Assembly: GCF_041262165.1 (NCBI RefSeq)
Contig: NZ_JBGCBY010000032.1
Location: 1 to 64,000, forward strand
Length of the DNA: 64,000 nt
Reading direction: 5' to 3'
Origin: Streptacidiphilus sp041262165
Lineage (GTDB): Bacteria > Actinomycetota > Actinomycetes > Streptomycetales > Streptomycetaceae
Both the position numbers and the translations under genes were made by a program. Below the pieces are notes generated by a model that saw only the letters and a list, made by a program, of their open reading frames with translations, had not been told where the DNA came from and searched no databases. This document shows, in pieces, positions 48,307-57,275 of this stretch; the first letter of the stretch is position 1, and the number at the start of each line of letters is the position of its first letter.

Positions 48307-50475
48307 ATGGACTCCACACCCTCTCCCTCGTCCTCGTCCTCGTCGCCGTTCGACCTGGTCAGTAGCGCCCTGGAGCGCAACCTCCCACGCGGCGGAGCGG
48401 GAGCGGTCGCCGGTCCTGCCGACGTACAGGGCGACCGCACCACCCGCCAAGGCGTACCCGACAACCCGGCAGAGGGCCGTCAGGATCAGATTCTCGGCGC
48501 GGTCGGTCTAGACAGGGATCTGAGAATCACCCGCTGCAATCTGGACACCCCCGTGTTCGCGGGTCTGGACGCCGGGGCCGGGAGTCCTTTCGTCGATCTC
48601 CTGCCCCCCGGGGACGTACCGACCGTCACACGGCGGTTGCGCCAGGTCCTGGAGACCGGTGAAGCGCACGTCGCCCGGATCCAGCGCCTACGGCGAGGCG
48701 ACGGGTCGGAGCTGGTCGTCTCGATGAGCATCCTGCCCGCCGCGGGGCCACAGGAGGGCCTGACCGTCTCCTTGATCGCCATGGCCACGAGGCTGCACCT
48801 GTACGCCGCCGAGACCGCGATCGGCACCTCGCTGGACATCGGCGAGACTGCGCAGTCGTTGGCGCAGTCCCTGCTGGCTTGGGGAGACGTCGCCGCTGTC
48901 GACCTCGACTACGCCGTGTGGTCGGGCGAGGGAATCACCGGGCAGGGGCAGGGACGCATCCGGCTACGGCGGGCGGCCCTGGTGCCGGACCGGGCGTGGC
49001 CCGAGGGCTATGTGACTCCGGGCGACGATCTTCCCAGCGACGCGAGTCGCCTGCTGGCGCAGGCGGTACGGCGGGACGACGCCCCACAGGCCATCGTCAT
49101 ACCCGACCGGGAGGCGGTCGAGCGGGTATTCGGCAATCCGCAAGTGACGCGTGCCCTGGTGCCCGGTGACCGGTCGGCGGGTGTGGCGTGTATACCGCTG
49201 GTCCTGGACGGCGCGCCGCCCGTCGTGCTCGGCGTGGCGGAGGTCTGGCGGCGGGCGGACCGCCCCTTCCGCGACAGCGAGCTGTTCGACCTGCAGGAAC
49301 TGGTGGCCAGGACCGCCCATCACGTCGACCTGGCCCGTCAGCACCAGCGCGAGCACACGCAGGTGCTGGCGCTGCAGCGCCGGCTGCTGCCCCGGACCGG
49401 CGGCGACACCATCGAGATCGCCAGCGTCTACCAGCCGGCCACCCCCGACAGCGCGGGCGTCGGCGGCGACTGGGTGAACAGCTTTCCGCTGCCGGACGGC
49501 CGTACCGCGCTGGTGGTCGGTGACGTCGTCGGGCACGGTCTGGGAGCCGCGGCCACCATGGGCCAGCTGAGCATGGAGGCCCGCGCGCTGCTGTCCGCGG
49601 GGCTGGCGCCCGACGAGGTGCTGGAGCACCTGGACGAGACCGTGACGCAGTTGGACGACGCGGAGTCCGGGCTGGCGGCCGGCTACAGCGCCCTGGGCTC
49701 GACCTGCTGCATCGCCCTCTACGACCCGGTCAGCCACCAGGTGGCGCTGTCCAGCGCCGGCCACCTCCCCCCGGTCCTTGTCTCCCCGGACGGGCACGCG
49801 AGCCCGCTCGCGGTCCGCCCTCACCCCGGCCTCGGCGCTGAGTTCGCGCTGCGGGAGCCGTTCGGCGTGCACACGTTCGGCACGCCCCCGGGCTCCCTGC
49901 TCGCGCTTTACACGGACGGCCTGGTGGAGGATCCGGCCATGTCGATCGACGAGGGCATCGGCAGGCTGGTGGACGCCGTGTCCGTGGTGCATCCCTGGGA
50001 CGCCCTGCAGCAGGCCGCCCGGCGCGTCGTCTCCGCGCTGGCGCCCGCACGCCAGCGCGACGACGTGACTCTGCTGCTCGCGCGGATGATCGGCTACCGC
50101 AAGGGGGACACCATGACCTGGCGGCTGCCAGCCCGCGACGACGCCCCCGCCCGTGCCCGCGCGCGAGTCTCCGCACTGCTGCGGCAATGGCGCACCGCGG
50201 ACGACACTCTGGACAACGTGCTGCTGCTGGTCAGCGAGTTGGTCACGAACGCGGTGCGCTTCGCCGCTGGTCCCATCACGGTACGGGTGATCAGGGCCGG
50301 TGACGGCCTGCTGTGCGAGGTGGGCGACACCGGCAACGGCAGGCCGCGTTTGAGCCGGGGCGGCCTCCTCGACGAGGGCGGTCGTGGCCTGCACATCGTG
50401 CACAGGCTCACCACCCGGTGGGGGGTGCGGTGGACGGACACCGGCAAGGTGGTCTGGGCGGAAGTCGCGAAGTGA
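48307..50475 (+). CDS. PAS-GAF-PP2C(SpoIIE)-HATPase regulatory phosphatase
   Basis: A 722-residue soluble protein. Order: Ser-rich start; PAS-like domain (about 62-160, 'GLDRDLRITRCNLDTPVF'); GAF domain (about 168-345); linker helix 'ALQRRLLPRTGGDTIEIAS'; PP2C/SpoIIE phosphatase (about 365-580, with 'GVGGDWVNSFPLPDGRTALV', 'VGDVVGHG' and 'LALYTDGLVE', the metal-binding aspartates); and an RsbW-like HATPase (about 590-722, 'VSELVTNAVRFA', 'EVGDTGNGRP', 'GGRGLHIVHRL'). Such proteins control anti-sigma factor antagonists and hence alternative sigma factors. The signal is presumably sensed by PAS/GAF. GGGAG precedes ATG 48307. Confidence 0.93.
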   Translation: MDSTPSPSSSSSSPFDLVSSALERNLPRGGAGAVAGPADVQGDRTTRQGVPDNPAEGRQDQILGAVGLDRDLRITRCNLDTPVFAGLDAGAGSPFVDLLPPGDVPTVTRRLRQVLETGEAHVARIQRLRRGDGSELVVSMSILPAAGPQEGLTVSLIAMATRLHLYAAETAIGTSLDIGETAQSLAQSLLAWGDVAAVDLDYAVWSGEGITGQGQGRIRLRRAALVPDRAWPEGYVTPGDDLPSDASRLLAQAVRRDDAPQAIVIPDREAVERVFGNPQVTRALVPGDRSAGVACIPLVLDGAPPVVLGVAEVWRRADRPFRDSELFDLQELVARTAHHVDLARQHQREHTQVLALQRRLLPRTGGDTIEIASVYQPATPDSAGVGGDWVNSFPLPDGRTALVVGDVVGHGLGAAATMGQLSMEARALLSAGLAPDEVLEHLDETVTQLDDAESGLAAGYSALGSTCCIALYDPVSHQVALSSAGHLPPVLVSPDGHASPLAVRPHPGLGAEFALREPFGVHTFGTPPGSLLALYTDGLVEDPAMSIDEGIGRLVDAVSVVHPWDALQQAARRVVSALAPARQRDDVTLLLARMIGYRKGDTMTWRLPARDDAPARARARVSALLRQWRTADDTLDNVLLLVSELVTNAVRFAAGPITVRVIRAGDGLLCEVGDTGNGRPRLSRGGLLDEGGRGLHIVHRLTTRWGVRWTDTGKVVWAEVAK

Positions 50476-50520
50476 CGCGGTTGCGGCCGGGGGCGCTGGT
50501 ACGGGCCGCGCGGCTCCGTA

Positions 50521-51705
50521 CTACAGCCATTCCCCTTCCAGGGCGGTGGCGGTGAGGCCCGGTGCCGCCGCGTACAGGACGGCGCGACTGCCCGGGTTCT
50601 GCCCGGCGTCGTGCGCCCGCCGCATGATGTCGAACACGGCGGCGCCTCCGCGGTTGCCGCTGGTGTAGCTGTCCCGGCTGTAGTCCAGCAGCCCCGACGG
50701 CCACGCGTCGGGCATCGTCTGCTCCATGTACTCCAGCACCCGGGTCCCGCCAGGGTGGGCGAGCAGCAGGTCGGGGTGCCAGGCCTCGGGGTCGTCCTGG
50801 TAACGGACGCGCAGCCACTCCCACATCGCGGTGACCGTCTCCTGTACGGCGCGCGGCCCGCGCCGGTCCATGACGAAGTGGGTGCCGTCCGCCCGCGTAT
50901 CCAGGCGGTGCAGGTCCTGGGTGCCCGGCACAGTGTGGTGCCACGCGGAGTCCAGACGCAGCACCGACTCGCGCCTCGGGCGGCCCGTGACCACCGCGGC
51001 GACCGCGGTGTCCGCGAACAGCAACCGGACGATCAGGGACTCGAGAGTGTCGTCCACGGGCTGGTAGGTCGTGCTCAGCGCCTCCGAGATCACGACCAGG
51101 ACCACTCGGTCGGGGTCCGCGGCCACGAGGTCCGCCGCCAGCGCCAGGGAGCGGGTCCCCGCTATACACGCCCACTGCGTGGCCGGCAGCAACATCACGT
51201 CGTTCCGGAGCGAAAGCTTGTTGGCCAGGGCGATGTCCAGACCCGGCAGCGCCGGGGTGGTGGAGTGACTGGTGATCAGGCAGTCGACGTCCGCGGGGTC
51301 CAGCCCGGCGATCTGCAGGGCTCCGCGCGCCGCACGCTCCCCGTAGGACCGCACGGCCTCCCAGGCCGGCGCGGTGCGCTCCTCGACGGTCTGCGGCGCG
51401 GGTATCGCCTCAAGTGCGGAGATGACGCGGTCCACCTCGTGCTGGGTGAACCCGTCGCGTGCCAACGCCTCTTGGGCCGGGCCGATGCCGACAGCCCGCA
51501 GGCCGCCGCCTCTGCCGGGCGCGACGGCGGCCTCCAGCGGCAGCATCCACCCGCGGGTCGAGATGCCCGTGCTGGCCGCGATGCCGTCGATCCTCGGCGC
51601 CCACGCCGCGTGCGGATGCCGGTCGCGCACCTCCGCGACGATCTGGCCGGTCTCCACGGCGTGCTCGCCGTGTATCACGGCAGGAGGACAGAGGTAAGCG
51701 GCCAT
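50521..51705 (-). CDS. Type III polyketide synthase (chalcone/stilbene synthase family)
   Basis: A 394-residue thiolase-fold enzyme. The catalytic triad is present: Cys in 'PATQWACIAGTRSLALAADL', His in 'LLLAHPGGTRVLEY' and Asn in 'YTSGNRGGAAVFDI'. 'ISEALSTTYQP' and 'RLLFADTAVAAVV' fit the bacterial members such as RppA and Gcs. It condenses malonyl-CoA units on a starter to make an aromatic polyketide or pyrone; which one cannot be told. ATG 51705 follows AAGGTG. No tailoring gene (cytochrome P450, methyltransferase) is adjacent, and it is convergent with the PP2C gene. Confidence 0.9.
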   Translation of the reverse strand: MAAYLCPPAVIHGEHAVETGQIVAEVRDRHPHAAWAPRIDGIAASTGISTRGWMLPLEAAVAPGRGGGLRAVGIGPAQEALARDGFTQHEVDRVISALEAIPAPQTVEERTAPAWEAVRSYGERAARGALQIAGLDPADVDCLITSHSTTPALPGLDIALANKLSLRNDVMLLPATQWACIAGTRSLALAADLVAADPDRVVLVVISEALSTTYQPVDDTLESLIVRLLFADTAVAAVVTGRPRRESVLRLDSAWHHTVPGTQDLHRLDTRADGTHFVMDRRGPRAVQETVTAMWEWLRVRYQDDPEAWHPDLLLAHPGGTRVLEYMEQTMPDAWPSGLLDYSRDSYTSGNRGGAAVFDIMRRAHDAGQNPGSRAVLYAAAPGLTATALEGEWL

Positions 51706-52061
51706 AAAGGGGCACCTTTTCAGGGAGGAGGACATGTGGGAACGCCAGGTGTGCTGTGTCCTGGGTCACTTTGCGAGTTCGCGCCCAAGAGGGCGCCGAT
51801 GGGCGCCACTTCGGGAGTCGCGGTCCCTTTAGAGCATGCACACTAAAGAGACATTTCCGCTGTGATGCAGACAACTTGGGCGGCCTTGGAGCGTGTGACT
51901 CGGCACACGCCGCCTGAGCCTGGCGTTCAACGTCGGCGAGCTTGAAGCTCCTTGATCGACTCGGCGCTTCGATCGTCTTTGTACTTGCCGAACCTCATCC
52001 GCCCTGCTCAGGCTGCATGTTGGTACTCGTGTAGGAGGCCGCGGAGTCGATCGGTTCGGCG
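51706..52061. other. Region upstream of the type III PKS, no gene
   Basis: About 355 bases, partly less GC-rich than the rest, ending at the IS701 fragment. It should contain the PKS promoter. No gene is supported. Confidence 0.45.
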
Positions 52062-52290
52062 TACCGGTGGTGTGTTGCACCGGCGAGTAACAAGGGTTGA
52101 CGTTGGGTCAGGTCGGCGATACGCCTGAAGTTGGGGTTTTCGCAGGTTGCAGGGGGTTCCTGATGACCGAACGGCGGCTGTGCCCGCCCGCGCCGGGTCC
52201 ATTGGAGGCGTACGCGGCCCGCTTCGATGACTTGATGGTCTCGCTGGCCCAGCGGCGCAGTTTCCGCGAGTACCTCACCGGGCTGCTGGC
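52062..52290 (+). repeat. IS701-type fragment, copy 2 of an inverted ~230-bp repeat
   Basis: Nearly identical to the reverse complement of 46765-46994, from the noncoding end of the element to codon ~42 of the transposase. After 'GGCTGCTGGC' the two copies diverge abruptly. Confidence 0.85.
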
Positions 52291-52537
52291 AGAGATCAAG
52301 GGCGTGGCCGGTGCCGACGGCGTTGATCCGGATGTGGAACCCCAGGAAGTCGAATGCAGGCCGGGACCCCGGCACCGCCCAACGTGGTCGCTGGTCAAGC
52401 GCGGCATCGGCAACCTCGCCGCCGCTGACCTCGGCCAGGTCACCCGTGCCGTGAAGCGCAAGCTCAAGATGTTCCAGTACAGGCCGGAGGTCATCGACGG
52501 CTGTCTGGCCGATACAGGTCTGACCCTGTCGGTGTGA
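52163..52537 (+). pseudogene. Mosaic of IS701-type N-terminus and IS630-type transposase C-terminus
   Basis: The frame from ATG 52163 has the IS701-type first ~42 residues, an unassigned middle of ~30 residues, and then 'WSLVKRGIGNLAAADLGQVT' and 'KLKMFQYRPEVIDGCLADTG', which is the conserved end of IS630-type transposases. On the opposite strand the middle reads 'RPAFDFLGFHIR', reminiscent of a group II intron reverse transcriptase, but this is too short to assign. The piece is debris of several mobile elements. Confidence 0.72.
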
Positions 52538-52603
52538 TCGCCGCTGAACGTCCCAGAGCCGTCAGCCCGGCCGTCGCCTTCGCTCTCCAGCCGGTTGAGC
52601 AGT

Positions 52604-53156
52604 TCACGCGTCCCAGTCCGCATAGTTCCCCATCGCCACATCGTCACAGAACGTCTCCCAGAACCCGTTATGAGCGAGTGCGGTTTCATCGATTCCGGCG
52701 AGGAGGCCGCGAAGTTCTTCCGCCTCCTCCTCGTACTCGTCCTCGTCGCCGTCGCCGTCAGGACGGAACGGGAAGCCGTGCGATCACGGCCGCGACGCAG
52801 CGGTTGAAGGAGCGGAGGTCGCCATTCACGTGGTTGGCCATCGCTGCCTCGTTGGCGGGGATCTGCAGCACGCGACCGGTGGCAACATCGACGGCGATGC
52901 GTTGGAACAGGCCACTCGTCGCGACAACGATCAGCCCCCGCTCGCCTCTCCCTGCCAGGAAAACCGGTGCGCTCAGCGGCCGGTACTCGTAGCCGATCAG
53001 TCCGCACGGGATGCCTGTCTCACCGAGATCGACAGCGATCAGGTCGGGCGCTGCGGAGGGGGGCTGAACGCGGATCAGGCGAACCTGGGCTTCGGCAACT
53101 TGGGCAGGGGTTGGCTCACTGGAGGATCTTCTCCTGGCGCAAGACCCTGGCAACAC
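52604..53156 (-). pseudogene. SUKH-4-type immunity protein, frameshifted
   Basis: The first frame gives 'RGLIVVATSGLFQRIAVDVA' and 'GRVLQIPANEAAMANHVNGD', then 'LRSFNRCVAAVIARL' and a stop near 52755. Moving one base restores the expected end: 'FRPDGDGDEDEYEEEAEELR', 'GLLAGIDETALAHNGFWETF' and a stop at 52604-52606. These are SUKH-4 features, with an acidic linker common in Streptomyces members. One extra base near 52762 explains the break. The N-terminus is also poorly conserved. SUKH proteins neutralise polymorphic toxins; no toxin gene is visible here. Confidence 0.6.
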
Positions 53157-53267
53157 CCGGACGCCTCTTACGAGCGTAGCGACCGATGCCGGGCAACCGA
53201 GCCCGACATCACCAATTCAAGTTCAGTACCGAGCCTTCATGGCTGGCCGCGGCGGGCGGCCGGCCCG

Positions 53268-53525
53268 GTGACCGAGCATCCCGACGACACGGTGTTCCTC
53301 GACGCGGAGGCGTGGGCGAGCAGCTGGCTGCGCCACTTCTGCGACAAGTGCGGCCGGCGTGCTGCGACGATCCCGGTCGGTCACATCGAAGGCGCGTCCG
53401 GTCCCGGCTATGAGCTGCGCTACTGCCGGTCCTGTGTCGCGCTGTTCCTGCGGCGCGCCCGGTTCTCGGCGGCGCAGGCGCAGCTGCCGTTCGTGCCCGC
53501 CGTGCCGGACCTTTCGCCAAACTGA
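53268..53525 (+). CDS. Small protein with two CxxC pairs
   Basis: An 85-residue protein from GTG 53268. 'HFCDKCGRRAATIPVG' and 'YELRYCRSCVALFLRR' supply two C-x-x-C knuckles about 30 residues apart, so it may bind one zinc like a ribbon. The acidic start 'TEHPDDTVFLDAEAW' and codon bias look native. No ribosome site is clear. I do not recognise the family. Confidence 0.55.
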   Translation: MTEHPDDTVFLDAEAWASSWLRHFCDKCGRRAATIPVGHIEGASGPGYELRYCRSCVALFLRRARFSAAQAQLPFVPAVPDLSPN

Positions 53526-53638
53526 GACGGGCCGCCCTGCCTGGCTGTGGAGGCGACGGCAGGGCGGCCGCCCAGAACTCACTGGGCGTCGCCCAGGCCG
53601 GGCCACCAACGAATTTCGTTTATCAGAAGGCAGACGGG

Positions 53639-53935
53639 CTACGAGGTCACCAGGTTGAAGATCGGGTAGATCTTCGGCTCCACCTCCGGGGCACCGGCCT
53701 CTCGCAGAATCGGCAGGATGATGTCGCCGAACCGTCGGAACGCCTCCTCGGACTCCCAGATGTCGGCGACGTACCAGCCGTTGGGAGTGGGGGCGGAGAT
53801 GTGCGAGATGAGGCCGGGTACGGGCCAGTCCGCGGGGCTCTTCACCAGGCCACGGCCGCTGTTCACTTTGTTGGCGGCTTGCTCGTACTGGGCCTGGGTC
53901 ATGCCGGGTTGGTCGAAGATCGCGATAATTGCCAT
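53639..53935 (-). CDS. Small antibiotic-monooxygenase-like (dimeric alpha/beta barrel) protein
   Basis: A 98-residue protein: 'MAIIAIFDQPGMTQAQYEQA', 'GLISHISAPTPNGWYVADIW' and 'SEEAFRRFGDIILPILREAG'. The pattern of one strand, a helix, then 'W-E-S-E-E-A-F-x-x-F' matches dimeric ABM-like proteins. These often act on aromatic compounds or heme, but many have no known role. GGGAG precedes ATG 53935. No operon partner. Confidence 0.72.
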   Translation of the reverse strand: MAIIAIFDQPGMTQAQYEQAANKVNSGRGLVKSPADWPVPGLISHISAPTPNGWYVADIWESEEAFRRFGDIILPILREAGAPEVEPKIYPIFNLVTS

Positions 53936-54311
53936 GCTGGGCTCCCTTGCACGAAATGTTGCAGAATCAGGCCCAGTCGACCATCCCGGTGAGCCGGCCG
54001 CACCTCGGGCTGCACCGTGCGGATGGACAGGAGAACCGCACTGTCTGGGGCATCGGCATCGGCCTTTTTGTCCTCAGGGCCCGCCCTCTTGGTCGGCGTC
54101 ACGTCTCGGCATCGAGGGTGGCTGAGCCCGTCGGTGTGACGGGCTCAGATTGATCTCGACTTCGGGATGCCGAGCCGCCGCGCGGCGGCGTGACGACGGC
54201 CGTCCGGTAAGCCCGCCCCAGGCGCTCCGGGCGGGCTGGCCACGGCTGTAGAGGGTTGTGAACAGCAGAAGGGCACCCCGACACCATCACTGGCGTCGGG
54301 GCCTGACCCAC
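53936..54311. other. Divergent region, no gene recognised
   Basis: About 375 bases between the ABM-like start and the membrane phosphatase. A GTG at 54258 could extend the downstream protein. No other gene is supported. Confidence 0.45.
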
Positions 54312-55496
54312 ATGGAACGGCCGGTCCCAAGGGCGCATGGTGGACATGTGGGAGAACGGAAGGGCAGCCACGCACTGTGGCCGTCATGGCACAGACGCCA
54401 TGCGCTGGCCCTGATTCCACTCGGGTTCATCGTCGCAGTCACGGTCTTCGACGTGCTGACTCCCGACAACGTCCACTACGGCGTGCTGCTCATCCTGGCG
54501 CCCCTGATCGCGGCACTGTTCGGCGGAGCGTGGCTCACAGCCGCGACAGGACTGCTGGCCGTGTGCGCCCAGACCTACATCGCCGCCCGCTGGGACGTCC
54601 TCGACGTGCAACGCGAGGAGGCCATCCAGATCATCGCCACCACGACCCTCTCCACCCTGGTCGTGTTCCTGTCCCGGGTCCGTGACCAGCGGCAGCAGCA
54701 GATGGAGCAGATACGTTCCGTATCCGAAGCGGCCCAACGCGCCCTCATGCGCCCGTTGCCGAATCGCCTCGGGCAACTGCGGGTCGCCTCGTTCTATCTG
54801 GCCGCCGCTGACCAGGCCGAGATCGGTGGGGACCTCTACACGGCCACGTGTACCCGGCACGGCACCCGCATGATCATCGGGGATGTGCGTGGCAAAGGCC
54901 TGACCGCCGTCGGCGAGTCAGCCCTGCTGATCGGCGCGTTCCGCGAGGCGGCCGACAGCCACGCCACCCTGCCCGATCTCGCCGCCGCCCTCGACCTCAG
55001 TGTCAGCCGCTACCTGGCCGACTTCGTAGACGACTACGCTCACGCAGCCGAGCATTTCATCACCGCCTTGCTGCTCCACATCCCGAGCAGCGAGCCGATC
55101 GTGCAGATCACCAACTGCGGGCACCCCCCACCCCTGCTGATCCATAACGGCGAGGTGAGATTCCTCGAAAGCCCTGATCCGATCCCGCCGCTCGGCATGC
55201 ACCTGTTGGCAGTGACGAAGTACAGCGCGGACACGGCTGTCTTCGAGGCGGGCGATAGCCTGCTGATGTACACCGACGGTGTCATCGAAGCGCGGAACCG
55301 GGCAGGAGAGTTCTATCCGTTGGCGGAACGGGTCGGCCAGTGGACGGGTCAGGGTCCGGAGACACTTCTGCAGCACCTACGGCGCGATCTCCTCGCGTAC
55401 TGCGGCGGCCGACTGGGAGACGATGCTGCCGCGATCGCTATACAGCAGCCTGCGGCGGATGGTCCGGCTCTAGCATGGCGAAAGCTGCATGCGTGA
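54312..55496 (+). CDS. Membrane-bound SpoIIE-type PP2C phosphatase
   Basis: About 394 residues (412 if GTG 54258 is used). Three to four transmembrane helices (about 32-120: 'LALIPLGFIVAVTVFDVL', 'VLLILAPLIAALFGGAWL', 'IIATTTLSTLVVFLSRV') are followed by a helix ending 'LMRPLPNRLGQLRVASFY' and a PP2C/SpoIIE domain: 'IGGDLYTATCTRHGTRMIIG', 'DVRGKGL', 'NCGHPPPLLI', 'LLMYTDGVIEARN' and 'DDAAAIAIQ'. The metal-binding aspartates are in place. It should dephosphorylate an anti-anti-sigma protein in response to a membrane signal. There is no HATPase domain, unlike the phosphatase at 48307. Confidence 0.9.
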   Translation: MERPVPRAHGGHVGERKGSHALWPSWHRRHALALIPLGFIVAVTVFDVLTPDNVHYGVLLILAPLIAALFGGAWLTAATGLLAVCAQTYIAARWDVLDVQREEAIQIIATTTLSTLVVFLSRVRDQRQQQMEQIRSVSEAAQRALMRPLPNRLGQLRVASFYLAAADQAEIGGDLYTATCTRHGTRMIIGDVRGKGLTAVGESALLIGAFREAADSHATLPDLAAALDLSVSRYLADFVDDYAHAAEHFITALLLHIPSSEPIVQITNCGHPPPLLIHNGEVRFLESPDPIPPLGMHLLAVTKYSADTAVFEAGDSLLMYTDGVIEARNRAGEFYPLAERVGQWTGQGPETLLQHLRRDLLAYCGGRLGDDAAAIAIQQPAADGPALAWRKLHA

Positions 55497-55645
55497 GCGG
55501 CGGTTTTATGACCCCGAATCCCACACCCGGGCTCGTGACCATCTACGAGGAGCCTCGACCATGTCCGCCGTGCGGGTGACACCTCGCGGACGGACGATGG
55601 GGTCATGGACCTGCCGACCGATCCGCCGGTCATCGTGTTCCCGCT

Positions 55646-55819
55646 GTGCACAGGGATCCGCCGTACCGGCGCGTCGAGATCCGGTACGAGGCCGTCGGCC
55701 GGGCGTTCACCCTGGACGACGTGGTCGGGTTCGCGCGCCGCGCCGGACTGGAAGACCTTGACCCGTACGACCCGGAGCAGCTCCTCTGGCGCCTCGGCGG
55801 CCCCGACGTGTGGGTGTGA
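55646..55819 (+). CDS. Small hypothetical protein
   Basis: From GTG 55646, 57 residues: 'DPPYRRVEIRYEAVGRAFTL' and 'DDVVGFARRAGLEDLDPYDP', ending 'WRLGGPDVWV'. The ending G-G-P-x-V-W and the R-R-A-G-L-E-D stretch recall small Streptomyces proteins of unknown function. The start is uncertain and no ribosome site is clear. Confidence 0.5.
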   Translation: MHRDPPYRRVEIRYEAVGRAFTLDDVVGFARRAGLEDLDPYDPEQLLWRLGGPDVWV

Positions 55820-55883
55820 GCAGTCACGGCGCGGCTGAGCACCCGCCGACGGGCGTCATGACCCGCAATCTCCGCGCTCTACC

Positions 55884-56228
55884 ATGCTGGCCATGACAAC
55901 CGAAGAGGAGGCGTTGCCCGGTCGCATGTCCCGCGCACTGCGGCCGGCCGGGTTCGACCCGGAGGCGTCCAGCGAGGGCGGTGCGGTACTCCGGATACGC
56001 GCCGAGGGCTCCTCGGTGGTTGTGCGCCGGAATCCGAGCGAGGAACTTGCAGCGGTAACCGTCCAGACGCACGGGCACACCACCGCGGCGGAGACGTTAG
56101 CGGCCATTGCGCGGGTGCGCACCGCCATGTATCTCGCGCTGACGGTGGTGTTGATCGAAGCCGGATTCCGCGTGATGGACGATGAGGCCAACTGCGAGCT
56201 CGTCGTCAGCGACCGGCCGCCGGCCTGA
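55884..56228 (+). CDS. Hypothetical protein
   Basis: A 114-residue protein from ATG 55884 (ATG 55893 is equally possible). It shows 'LRIRAEGSSVVVRRNPSEEL', 'TVQTHGHTTAAETLAAIARV' and 'LIEAGFRVMDDEANCELVVS': a small alpha/beta protein without a signal or membrane helix. I do not recognise a family. No ribosome site is visible, so it may be leaderless. Confidence 0.55.
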   Translation: MLAMTTEEEALPGRMSRALRPAGFDPEASSEGGAVLRIRAEGSSVVVRRNPSEELAAVTVQTHGHTTAAETLAAIARVRTAMYLALTVVLIEAGFRVMDDEANCELVVSDRPPA

Positions 56229-56362
56229 CGCCCGGGCATGGTGAAGGCCCCAACTGCACGGGGGCACAGCGAGGGCCTTCAGCTGATCATCGTAGGAACG
56301 GCCTGCTTCGGTTGCTACGCCCGACACGCCACGGTGCACTGTCCCATCAGGCAGTGGCAGGT

Positions 56363-56581
56363 TCAGTGCTTCCCCTTGCTGCCGCGCTCCGCCCTCGCCG
56401 CCTTGGCCTGGTCCTTGCGCATGCCGCGCATCGTGCGCAGCGCGGCCAGGACAATGACGGCCTGCTGCGATCGCTGGACGCGGGTGCGCCGTCGAGGGGC
56501 TTTGTCCCGGGGATCGGTAGTTGCGCCCCGTCCAGGTTCGTCCAAGCCCGTCCGAGGTTGTCCAGGGTCGTCCGAACCCAT
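56363..56581 (-). CDS. Possible small basic protein
   Basis: From ATG 56581 (GGAG nine bases upstream) a 72-residue frame ends 'RGMRKDQAKAARAERGSKGK'. It has a hydrophobic patch 'QQAVIVLAALRTM' and a very basic end. It resembles no family I know; the open frame also continues upstream antisense to the secreted protein. Weakly supported. Confidence 0.3.
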   Translation of the reverse strand: MGSDDPGQPRTGLDEPGRGATTDPRDKAPRRRTRVQRSQQAVIVLAALRTMRGMRKDQAKAARAERGSKGKH

Positions 56582-56671
56582 GGCTGGACACTCCGCTGAG
56601 CCCGAAGGATCGCTCCTGGAGCCGCAACGGCGGAGCCAGCCACCCCCAACAATCAGGAGACCCGGCCACCC

Positions 56672-57103
56672 ATGCTCAAGCTCCGAAACACCCGACGCGC
56701 CATCGCCATGGCCGCCGCCAGCTTGGCCCTCGCCGGCGGCGCGACCATCACCACCGCGAGTACCGCCCACGCCTACGGATCCACCGTCTGCACCGGCTGG
56801 CGCTACGCCTCGAACTCCGGCGGTGGCCACGGCTGGGGAATGAATGTCTGCATGGAGCACTCCCCCGGGGAGGCTCACGGCTGGGTTGACACGTCCTCGG
56901 CGTCGAACAGTACGGACGTCCGTGTGTACTTCACCATCGAATGCCCTGGTAACAGTTACAGCGACAGCGTCCACCTGTACTTCGGGGAGTCCCGCGTGCC
57001 GAACCTCTACCAACCCGATGGCGGCTACTCCAGCTGTGCCATGGCCGCGAAGATGACGGAGTCCGGGAAGACCGTGATCTCCTCAATCGGCGTCGCGAGG
57101 TGA
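56672..57103 (+). CDS. Small secreted protein with four cysteines
   Basis: A 143-residue protein with a Sec signal peptide (basic start, hydrophobic 'IAMAAASLALAGGATI', cleavage near 'STAHAYG', residue ~35). The mature ~108 residues have four cysteines that could form two disulfides ('STVCTGWRYA', 'MNVCMEHS', 'TIECPGN', 'YSSCAMA') and beta-rich spacing. AGGAG stands before ATG 56672. The function is unknown; it might be an extracellular inhibitor or binding protein. Confidence 0.7.
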   Translation: MLKLRNTRRAIAMAAASLALAGGATITTASTAHAYGSTVCTGWRYASNSGGGHGWGMNVCMEHSPGEAHGWVDTSSASNSTDVRVYFTIECPGNSYSDSVHLYFGESRVPNLYQPDGGYSSCAMAAKMTESGKTVISSIGVAR

Positions 57104-57275
57104 CGCGTGCGGCCTCGACCTCCTGGCAGCAGGTTAGGGCCACGCTGCACGACCTCCGCTCACCCCTTGCCGCTGCCATGCTGTCCCTCCGATCGGCGGA
57201 TCGGGCTCCGGGGACAGCCTGGTGCTGAGCGGCCTCACAGTCGCCCCGAAGCGGGTTTCACGGGCACGTTCCATA

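Noticed and set aside
52300..52380. Group II intron reverse transcriptase fragment (minus strand, 'FDFLGFHIR')
   Set aside because: Only about a dozen residues are suggestive; too short to support against chance.
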